Below are positions 6,520 through 12,962 of a stretch of DNA of 12,962 bases, piece after piece (the stretch's first letter is position 1; each line of letters opens with the position of its first letter). Where the stretch lies: contig CAIKKV010000193.1 in the NCBI GenBank assembly GCA_903828035.1, forward strand, positions 1-12,962, written 5' to 3'. The stretch is from an uncultured bacterium (GTDB lineage: Bacteria; Verrucomicrobiota; Kiritimatiellia; CAIKKV01). Below the pieces are notes generated by a model. It did not search any database. It was given only the letters and a program-made list of their open reading frames with translations, and had not been told where the DNA came from. The position numbers were made by a program, and so were the translations under genes.

Positions 6520-7010
6520 GAAATAAACCGCCTGACCATTTCTTCGGTGACCACCTCGGCCTGATTCTCGGCCTTGACCCTGACGAGGTCAATGCCTTTC
6601 TCTTTCGCCAGGCGCCGCGCCGCCGGAGTGGCGCGCAAGGCGCCCGGATCCGAAACCGGAAGAGGGGCGGCGGCCGGCGCGGCAGCCGCGGGCGCGGCGG
6701 GTTTTTTCTTTACGGCCCGGCCCTCAAGAAGCCGGGCGTTGGCGGCCGAGACATCCGGCAGGGTTTCGCCCGCGGCGCCAATGAACGCAATCACGTAGCC
6801 GGTGGGAAGGACACTTTTTTCAGGCGCCAGGATCTTGAGAATCAGGCCTGCGGCCGGGGATTCCATTTCAAAGGCCGCCTTGTCGGTGGTCAGCTCCACC
6901 AGCGCTTCGCCCTTGGCCACCCGGTCGCCTTCCTTCTTGATCCATCCGGTGAGGGTGACCTCATCCGCATTTTCAGTCAATTTTGGAACTTTGACTTTGT
7001 TGGCCATCAT
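6516..7010 (-). CDS. Short E2-like lipoyl carrier: lipoyl domain plus degenerate subunit-binding domain, no acyltransferase domain
   Basis: 164 residues against roughly 400 or more for a normal dihydrolipoyl acyltransferase. Residues 4-80 form a lipoyl domain (VKVPKLTENADEVTLTGW; the lipoylation site is Lys44 in ELTTDKAAFEMESP). Residues 102-122 are a mobile Ala/Pro-rich linker. Residues 127-163 match a peripheral subunit-binding domain (ATPAARRLAKEKGIDLVRVK ... TEEMVRRFI). The reading frame then stops, with no 2-oxo-acid acyltransferase domain and no trace of it in neighbouring frames, because FabG begins at the overlapping ATGA. In the binding domain the usual G-T-G-x-x-G-R loop is replaced by AENQAEVV. 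The DKA motif distinguishes it from biotin carriers (MKM). Start is ATG 7010 (or 7007, two ATGs in a row) with AGGAG upstream. It should accept acyl groups from the E1 encoded downstream; the onward acceptor is unknown. Confidence 0.9.
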   Translation of the reverse strand: MMANKVKVPKLTENADEVTLTGWIKKEGDRVAKGEALVELTTDKAAFEMESPAAGLILKILAPEKSVLPTGYVIAFIGAAGETLPDVSAANARLLEGRAVKKKPAAPAAAAPAAAPLPVSDPGALRATPAARRLAKEKGIDLVRVKAENQAEVVTEEMVRRFIS

Positions 7011-7018
7011 TGAACCAT

Positions 7019-7023
7019 CTCCT
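7019..7023 (-). promoter_or_regulatory. Ribosome binding site AGGAG of the lipoyl protein, overlapping the stop of the giant protein
   Basis: AGGAG eight bases before ATG 7010; its first two bases are part of the TAG stop (7024-7022) of the preceding gene. This geometry implies a common transcript and probably translational coupling. Confidence 0.75.
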
Positions 7024-10000
7024 ATTGGACAAAAGAGCCCCAGAAGGGCACGCGGATCGGCAAGCCCGCGTTCCCCGCCTTATCGCGCGGGCGCAGCACC
7101 CGCCACCCGTTTCCGGCAAAGCCGGGCGCGACCGCCTGACCGGCGGCCGATTCGCCTTCCACCAGGGGCGCGTCCATGCCGCTGGCATCGTAAGCCTCGA
7201 TCCGCACGACGTCCGCCGTCTTGGCGGGCGCAAAGGCGAAGAAGTTCTGCACCTCGAACTGCGGGGGCGTATCCGCGCGGGTCGCGCGGACAATCAAGGA
7301 CTTCACGCTCACGCCGGCCAGATTGGTCACGCCCTTGGCCCGGGCGGCCTCCGCCACGTCAAGGAATACGGAACTCCACTCGTTGCTGCGCCAGGCCAGG
7401 GGCTCCGCCAGCGGCGAGTACCGCGGAGACGCTTTACGCGCCGTGATCGGCACGATCAGCGTGTTCGTGGTCGAAAGATCGACGTTCAAGGTGATCGTGA
7501 CCGTGTCGTTGGAGGCGGGAACCGGGCGGCGGATGCGGAACGCCAGGTAGGGGAAGGCGCCCACGCTCCAGCCCTTGTCGAACTTGCCTGAAAGCATCGC
7601 ATCCTTCTCCGCCTTCACGAGAAGATACGGCGATTCGTTGGTGGCTCGAACCAGCTCCACCGAGGTGGCGTTCCCGCGATTCACAAAATCGGAATTGCGC
7701 TCGGACTCCGGCTCCCACGAGGTGCGCCAGCCGACAGTGGCGGCATGGCGAACGGAAAGCAGGGTCGGGGGCGTGTGGTCCCTGGCGTAATCGATGGCCA
7801 GCGGAATCATCAGATCGGGAGCGTCATTCCCGGCGCCGTCGCGCACGCCCGTCAGCGCCATGCTCACCCGCTGGCCATTGGTGGCGGCGGAAAGCTGATC
7901 CCGGAACAGCTGCGGCCAGACAAAAGACAGCGTGTCCCGGTCGGGCTGATGGACCAGCCGGACCCCCTTCCCGCCCCCGGCGATCTCGGTTTGTTCCCAT
8001 TTCAGCTTCAGCTTCTCCGGGTCCAGGGGCGCGGCGCCGCCCGTGTCAAAGGTCACGTTCAGCAGGGCCCCGGCCGGGCTGGTCAAATCGGCGCCGCCAA
8101 AGGCAAACGATCCCTTCATGGGGCTGCGATCCAGGAGGAACGGAATGTCGCTCACCTGGGACTCCCGCCCGCTCCGGCCGCGGGCCTTCAGGAACAGGTG
8201 GCACAGGCCGTCGGGCAGGCCGTCAAGCCGGGGCGCCACGGGCATCGCGTTGGCGGCCGGCTGCCAGGCCAGGGCGGCGGCCTGGGGGGCGGTCAGGTCG
8301 GAAAACGCCTCGGGGCCGGCGCGAACCGCCACCGCCACCGATTCCACGCCGCCGAAATCGAAGAACTCCGGCGTGAACGCCAGCTGATCGGGCCGCGAGA
8401 CGGCGGGGCCGAACACAAGGTCATCCAGGTCCCACCGGGTGTACAAGCCCGTCTGATCGATGGAGTGGAAGGAGCCCAGCTCGGGATTGGTCACCCGGGC
8501 CGCCGCCGTGCTGAACGGCTGATCGCTCAGCGCATCGCTGACCTGCCCGCACCAGGTATGCCAGGCCCCGTCGACAAGCAGGTTCGTCCCGCCGCGAACG
8601 GCTGAGGCCGACGCCAGCGTTTCGCTGATCCGCGCGAGGCGGCCCCCGCCCAGCGAGAGGGACACCCGCGTCATCTCCTCGGCCGTCCTGTACTTGAATT
8701 GGAAAACGGGATACTGGGCCAGGGAGATCGCGACGGGAAACTGGCTGCGCAGGCGGCGGCCCTGAATCGTATTACGGACGCGCAGAAAGCTCCCCTGCTC
8801 CGGATCGAACGACTCCAGCCGGGTGCCGGCGGGATTGACCGGCGCGGCCATCGTCTGGAGCGCGCGGGGCTCGCCGTTCTGCAGGAAGGGGGTGGCCCCG
8901 GTAATCCTGGTCAGCACGGGCCGGCCCGGGGCGGGATTGTCCTTCCAGTCCAGCGTGAATGTGTTCGTGACGGCGCCCGAACAGGCCACCGACAGCGAGC
9001 CTGTGGCAAAGGCGGCCTCACGGGGAACGCTGACCGTCCGCGTCCCGTCCTCCTCCCGGTCGGCTGCCAGGGAAACGCCCTGAATCGTGACCCCGGCCGA
9101 CTGGAAGCGGGGATCCGGATAGGCGGCCGCGCCGCGCAAGGCCACCGTTTCGGGTTTCCGGCCATGCCAGGAACAGGTGATGGCCGGCTGGGCCGGCAGC
9201 CGGATCCAGGCCAGGGGGGCGGCCGCGCCGACCCGGGGCTCCGTCTCCAGGACAACCCGGATCAGACCGCTGGTGCCGGGGGAAGCCGCCCAGGCCTGCA
9301 AGCCGGCCATGTTGGTGAAGGTCGCCAGCCGCCGGCCCGTATCCGATTCAAGCACGGAAAAGCGGGCGGGAACGGGCGCCTGCGCGGGAAGCGTGATCCG
9401 CGGCGGGGCATAGGTGATCTCGGTGAAGTCCCTCACCGCATACCGGTCGGCGGCCGAATTGCCGAAAAGTCCGGCCATCTCATAGGCGGGCTGAAGGACG
9501 CCGAACCCCTCCACCTTCACAAAGTAAGGCACGCCCGGGTTCTTCGCAGGCCACTCCCCGGGAATCCAGGCCGTGACCGGACTCCAGGCCGCCTTGCCGG
9601 CGGGATCCCATTGCCCGGCGGGCGCCGGCGGTACGCCGGTTGACCCGCTCTGGATCCACTCGCTCTTGGCCGGATCGGGCCCCGAAATCCGATGCACGAA
9701 CTGCTGCTCGGCCACGAAAAGGCCCGCGTCGCTCAGCCGCCCGATGGAATAATGGAAATTGAACTGCGCGCCGGGCGTGCGCAGCACGTCGAACCGCCAG
9801 CCGGCGATCTGCTCCAGGGGAACGGGCGGCAGCAGGCAGGCCGTCTCCATGCTTCCGCCGCCCATGACGTTGCGGGCGGCGAACCAGTTGCTCGCCTTCG
9901 GGTCCGCCGGCCACTCCAGGCGAAGCCGGCTGACCGGATCGCTCGCTTCCCAGAGCGACGGCATGCACAGGGCAAGGGGCTTGCCATCCTTGCGCAGCCC

Positions 10001-12853
10001 CGCATTCTCCCGCGGAGCCGGCGCGGCGGCGGTCGGCGAAAACGTCGCTTGGGGGGAAGCCGGCAGCACGGACGGGGGGCGGAACGCGATCTGCTCCGCC
10101 GCCACCTTGACGCGCGCCACCATGATGGAGTTCATGAACGTCCAGATGCCGGCCGTTCCGCCCTGCAGGGGCTGGTCATCCTGGACGGAAAGCACCTTCT
10201 CGTTGTCGAAATACAGCTCCAGCGTCTTCCCGATGCGCCGGAGCTTCAAGTAGTACCAGGCCCCGTGCACATCGCGGCCGTTCGCGATCAGGGGCTCGTA
10301 GCCGAACCGCTTGTTGCCCTCGCGCCGGCGGGGAACCAGATATTTGTCGGACCGGGCCAGGAGCTTGCCGTTCCGGTAAAGGGTGGTGAAGAGCTGCGAC
10401 TGGTCCGGATCCCACCCGGTGCAGGTGAGGGTGTAGCCGTGGCCGAGCGAGGCGTCGGGATTCATGACGGTCAGGTTCAGGTCGCCGCACCGCTCATACC
10501 ACCCGTGCCGCTGGCCCGCGTGCATCTCGATGCAGAAATCGCCCTTGAGCGCGAGCTTGGCCCACAGGGCGGCCAGGCCGTTGGTCCCCTCCCCGTTCAT
10601 GTGGGACCAGCGGGGGTCGCACTGGAAGCGGTTCACGATCTCCCACCGGCCGCCGTTGATCACCCAGTCGAACAGGGACTCGTTGAACAGGAAATCCTTG
10701 ACGTTATAGCGCTCCACGTAGGTGGACTTGAGCTGCTCGGTGGTGAAGCCGGCCACGCGGATGCGCCGCCCCTGCAAGGGCGTTGCCAGGCTGTGCTTGA
10801 AGAGGAGCCGGTCGCCGCTGGTGACCCAGATCCAGCGCCCCTCGGCCTGGACCTTGTACCAGGTGCAGGTGGCCGCGTCCGTGGCCAGGTTCGTGGCGGA
10901 GGCCGTCTCCACGGGCGGCCTCAGCGCCGCGGGATCGGAGCCCGGCCGGAGGGACAGGGCGCCGGCGCGGGCCTGGATAATCCATTCGCCATTGGTCGAA
11001 TCCCCTTCCCCCACCCCCAGGTGAATCTCGCTGGGCTGCACCAGCGGCATCCGCAAAGAAAGGCGGCCGAAGAAGTCGCCCGTATACCAGGTCAGGCCGT
11101 TGGTTTCCGCCAGCCACTGCCCTTCCGGCGACGCCCAGTGGCGCATGAAGGGATCGATCACATACCGGTTGTTCTTCTCGTAGCGATTCAGGAACAGCCC
11201 CTCCCGCCGGCCCTGGTAGAGCGGCAGGCCGATCCGGGCGGCGGTTCCGGGCCCCACGAACAGGCCGGAGGCGCCGGCGCCGCCCTCGGCCGGCGCATGC
11301 ACCAGGACGAGTTCCTCATTCCGGTACATCCGCCATTCGCCGGGCGTGGCCGCGTCGATCATCAGGCGGACGGGGCCGGCGGGGGCCAACTCCGGCTTCA
11401 GCGGCAGGCGGAGCTCCTCCAGAACCCGGACCCTGTTTCCCTCAACCGCTTCCAGCGTGAAGCGCTCGCCGGCGGCGTTGCGCTGGCGGACGAAGCGCGT
11501 GTAGGGCTTTTCGGCCGCCGTGTAGCCCGCCAGCAGGCCCACGGTGGACTCGGCGTTCGTCAGCTCAAACTCGGCGGAAAACACGTGCGGCGCATGCGCG
11601 GCGGCGCCCACCACGAGCCACTGGGGCCGGGCCGAAACAGGCGGGGCCAGGAACCGCTGCTCGACCGGCTTCGAAAACAGGCTGCCCCACCAGGTTTGGC
11701 GGGGGAAAAAGGCGCCCTCCTCCGCCAGCGTTTGCCGCCGCAGCTCCTGGAAATCGTGGAAGTCCAGATCGTGCGTCGACTCGGCCACGACGTCGTCGAA
11801 CCGGGCCTCCTCGCTCGTATCGGCGTACAGGCCCAGCTGTCCGCCCGGGGGCAGGTCGGCCGGCACGTCAAACAGCTTGGCCTGATCGAGGAAACATTCG
11901 ATCCGGTTGCCCGGAAGCTTGACCCGGAGCTTCAGCCACTGGCCGGGGCCGGTCTTGATCACGGTCGAGGCCAGCGTCACACGCACCGCGTGATTCGAGC
12001 CGGCGGAGGACCACAGGCTCAGCCACGCCTCGTCCGCCTCCCCTCCCATCGTCAGCGTGTAGCCATGGCAGGCCCCCGAGTTCTGGCAGGCGAACAGCAG
12101 GCCGCGCTCGCCGGGGCCGGTTCGCACGCCGGCTTCGTAGTTATACCGGTCGTAGAAGTCGTAGCCCACGGTGATGACCGCCCCGGTGCCTTTTCCGGCG
12201 AGGCTGTAGAAGTTGGGGCTGAAGTCCGACTGCAGGAGCCGCTTCGACTCCGGCTTGACCACTTTGTTTTCCAGCGCCGTCTCGAGGGCGGTGTGCAGAT
12301 ACCACTTCCCGGAGCCCGCGGTCCACTCGCCCAGCGGGTTCTCCTCCCCCTCCGGCCGCAGGAAGCTGTCCTCAAAGCGGAAATCCGCCACCTTCTGAAA
12401 CCGGCTCCGGGCCTCGGCGGGCTGCTCGCTCCGCGGCTGGAGGACGATGAACGGCGGCGTCAGGGCCGGGGGAAGCGACGCCACGAAGCGGTCGCCGGCA
12501 TAGAGGCTCCACTCTTCCTGCCGGATCTTGAGCACCAGCGGCAGGCTGGTCAGCGCCGAAGCCGGGAACGCGTCGGGCTTGAACTGGTGCCGCTCGGCCA
12601 AATCCGGAGGAAAGGAACCGGCCGCCGACAGCAGGCGAATCGCGAAATCCTTCTGGCTGACCGAAAGATCGACCAGGCGGTTGGTATCGGGCGTCGCCAC
12701 GCGGAGATGGAGGCTGGCGCCGGGCTCCCAGCGGGCGGAAACGGACAGGTTTCCCTCGGATTCGATCACGCCCGAACAGTTCGTCCAGTCCCCGCTCGCG
12801 AAAACAGTCAGCGCCAAGGCGCTGCCCGATAATACCAACAGTAAACGTCTCAT
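7022..12853 (-). CDS. Giant exported protein with repeated lectin-like beta-sandwich modules, function unknown
   Basis: 1943 residues. An N-terminal signal peptide (MRR, then the hydrophobic stretch LLLVLSGSALALTVFA, cleavage near residues 19-21) points to export. The rest looks like a chain of concanavalin/LamG- or jelly-roll-type modules: about 155-358, 410-545, 560-700 and 715-925, with further beta-rich blocks at about 975-1150, 1345-1485 and 1720-1880. Modules 1 and 4 are related: both open with DF-x-F-x-(D/E)-S (157-163 and 720-726), share HGYTLT (263-268 and 805-810) and end with a GG-x-x-G strand. The last two blocks resemble CBM11/CIA30-like sugar-binding folds. A Pro/Ala-rich spacer lies at 926-949. 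There is no catalytic motif that I recognise, no C-terminal sorting signal and no membrane anchor; it ends PFWGSFVQ. A cell-surface adhesin or glycan-binding role is a guess. ATG 12853 has GGCGGAG nine bases upstream. Confidence 0.85.
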   Translation of the reverse strand: MRRLLLVLSGSALALTVFASGDWTNCSGVIESEGNLSVSARWEPGASLHLRVATPDTNRLVDLSVSQKDFAIRLLSAAGSFPPDLAERHQFKPDAFPASALTSLPLVLKIRQEEWSLYAGDRFVASLPPALTPPFIVLQPRSEQPAEARSRFQKVADFRFEDSFLRPEGEENPLGEWTAGSGKWYLHTALETALENKVVKPESKRLLQSDFSPNFYSLAGKGTGAVITVGYDFYDRYNYEAGVRTGPGERGLLFACQNSGACHGYTLTMGGEADEAWLSLWSSAGSNHAVRVTLASTVIKTGPGQWLKLRVKLPGNRIECFLDQAKLFDVPADLPPGGQLGLYADTSEEARFDDVVAESTHDLDFHDFQELRRQTLAEEGAFFPRQTWWGSLFSKPVEQRFLAPPVSARPQWLVVGAAAHAPHVFSAEFELTNAESTVGLLAGYTAAEKPYTRFVRQRNAAGERFTLEAVEGNRVRVLEELRLPLKPELAPAGPVRLMIDAATPGEWRMYRNEELVLVHAPAEGGAGASGLFVGPGTAARIGLPLYQGRREGLFLNRYEKNNRYVIDPFMRHWASPEGQWLAETNGLTWYTGDFFGRLSLRMPLVQPSEIHLGVGEGDSTNGEWIIQARAGALSLRPGSDPAALRPPVETASATNLATDAATCTWYKVQAEGRWIWVTSGDRLLFKHSLATPLQGRRIRVAGFTTEQLKSTYVERYNVKDFLFNESLFDWVINGGRWEIVNRFQCDPRWSHMNGEGTNGLAALWAKLALKGDFCIEMHAGQRHGWYERCGDLNLTVMNPDASLGHGYTLTCTGWDPDQSQLFTTLYRNGKLLARSDKYLVPRRREGNKRFGYEPLIANGRDVHGAWYYLKLRRIGKTLELYFDNEKVLSVQDDQPLQGGTAGIWTFMNSIMVARVKVAAEQIAFRPPSVLPASPQATFSPTAAAPAPRENAGLRKDGKPLALCMPSLWEASDPVSRLRLEWPADPKASNWFAARNVMGGGSMETACLLPPVPLEQIAGWRFDVLRTPGAQFNFHYSIGRLSDAGLFVAEQQFVHRISGPDPAKSEWIQSGSTGVPPAPAGQWDPAGKAAWSPVTAWIPGEWPAKNPGVPYFVKVEGFGVLQPAYEMAGLFGNSAADRYAVRDFTEITYAPPRITLPAQAPVPARFSVLESDTGRRLATFTNMAGLQAWAASPGTSGLIRVVLETEPRVGAAAPLAWIRLPAQPAITCSWHGRKPETVALRGAAAYPDPRFQSAGVTIQGVSLAADREEDGTRTVSVPREAAFATGSLSVACSGAVTNTFTLDWKDNPAPGRPVLTRITGATPFLQNGEPRALQTMAAPVNPAGTRLESFDPEQGSFLRVRNTIQGRRLRSQFPVAISLAQYPVFQFKYRTAEEMTRVSLSLGGGRLARISETLASASAVRGGTNLLVDGAWHTWCGQVSDALSDQPFSTAAARVTNPELGSFHSIDQTGLYTRWDLDDLVFGPAVSRPDQLAFTPEFFDFGGVESVAVAVRAGPEAFSDLTAPQAAALAWQPAANAMPVAPRLDGLPDGLCHLFLKARGRSGRESQVSDIPFLLDRSPMKGSFAFGGADLTSPAGALLNVTFDTGGAAPLDPEKLKLKWEQTEIAGGGKGVRLVHQPDRDTLSFVWPQLFRDQLSAATNGQRVSMALTGVRDGAGNDAPDLMIPLAIDYARDHTPPTLLSVRHAATVGWRTSWEPESERNSDFVNRGNATSVELVRATNESPYLLVKAEKDAMLSGKFDKGWSVGAFPYLAFRIRRPVPASNDTVTITLNVDLSTTNTLIVPITARKASPRYSPLAEPLAWRSNEWSSVFLDVAEAARAKGVTNLAGVSVKSLIVRATRADTPPQFEVQNFFAFAPAKTADVVRIEAYDASGMDAPLVEGESAAGQAVAPGFAGNGWRVLRPRDKAGNAGLPIRVPFWGSFVQ

Positions 12854-12862
12854 GAAGCGTTA

Positions 12863-12869
12863 CTCCGCC
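12863..12869 (-). promoter_or_regulatory. Ribosome binding site GGCGGAG of the giant protein
   Basis: GGAG nine bases before ATG 12853, directly followed by a typical signal peptide, which supports this start. Confidence 0.6.
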
Positions 12870-12937
12870 ATCCGCCATTGAGCGTCAAAGAAACCGGCGC
12901 CCAGCGCTGTGTTTGAGCCATCGTCATCGAACCGGGA

Positions 12938-12943
12938 AGTATA
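12938..12943 (-). promoter_or_regulatory. Possible -10 element TATACT upstream of the giant protein
   Basis: TATACT matches the -10 consensus in five of six positions and lies about 85 bases before ATG 12853. A -35 element at normal spacing would fall on or beyond the window edge, so it cannot be judged. If real, it could drive the giant gene and the whole operon behind it. Confidence 0.25.
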
Positions 12944-12962
12944 CACGATAAAGTCCGGCAAA

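Noticed and set aside
6516..7010. Biotin carboxyl carrier protein
   Set aside because: The modified-lysine motif is TDKA as in lipoyl domains, not the biotin motif MKM, and a subunit-binding domain follows.
1572..7010. Ordinary pyruvate dehydrogenase operon
   Set aside because: There is no complete E2 and no E3, and a ketoreductase and ketosynthase pair lie between the lipoyl protein and E1.
9692..12832. 1046-codon open frame on the plus strand, antisense to the giant protein
   Set aside because: It mirrors a G+C-rich gene with third-position bias, is rich in Arg/Gly/Pro/Gln without recognisable domains, and the opposite strand has a signal peptide, ribosome site and modules. It is a shadow frame.
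1..12962. CRISPR arrays, tRNA or rRNA genes, insertion sequences
   Set aside because: I saw no regularly spaced direct repeats, no tRNA-like arms with CCA, no rRNA segments, and no transposase or terminal inverted repeats.

Overview
The window reads as a bacterial chromosome segment. It is strongly G+C-rich across positions ~700-12,900 (hand-counted 60-base samples in the genes gave about 70-80%) and close to 50% G+C in the first ~600 bases. Every gene I can support is on the minus strand, so the biological reading order runs from high to low coordinates. Gene style (a very large secreted protein with lectin-like modules, a compact high-GC operon with overlapping genes) would fit a Gram-negative environmental lineage such as the Planctomycetes-Verrucomicrobia-Lentisphaerae/Kiritimatiellota group. 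That assignment is an impression, not a demonstration.

Layout in transcription order: (1) 12853-7022, a 1943-residue exported protein with a signal peptide and several lectin-like/jelly-roll beta-sandwich modules; (2) 7010-6516, a short E2-like protein with a lipoyl domain, an Ala/Pro linker and a degenerate peripheral subunit-binding domain, but no acyltransferase domain; (3) 6519-5776, a FabG-type ketoreductase; (4) 5746-4562, a ketosynthase with an intact Cys-His-His set; (5) 4565-3840 and 3843-3490, a second ketosynthase-like subunit in two overlapping reading frames, in which the nucleophile Cys is Thr and the second His is Glu (chain-length-factor-like); (6) 3493-2546 and 2549-1572, the E1 alpha and beta subunits of a thiamine-diphosphate 2-oxo-acid dehydrogenase; (7) 1575-715, a family 2 glycosyltransferase. 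After a ~195-base intergenic stretch comes the start of an unrelated YhcG/DUF1016-type nuclease gene (520 to the left edge), broken by a one-base frameshift in a run of six A.

The genes from the E2-like protein to the glycosyltransferase form one tight unit: six of the seven junctions are 4-base ATGA/GTGA overlaps and the seventh is a 29-base gap. The logical reading is an acyl-chain-building pathway. E1 decarboxylates a 2-oxo acid and loads the acyl group on the lipoyl arm of the short E2. Since that E2 cannot pass the acyl group to CoA by itself, the group would go to an unlinked acyltransferase, to an acyl carrier protein, or to the ketosynthase/chain-length-factor-like pair, which would extend it while FabG reduces the beta-keto group. 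The glycosyltransferase would decorate the product. No ACP, dehydratase, enoyl reductase, malonyl transferase, E3 or full E2 is in the window. The function of the unit, and of the giant secreted protein that precedes it by 11 bases, is inference. The combination is the most interesting thing here.
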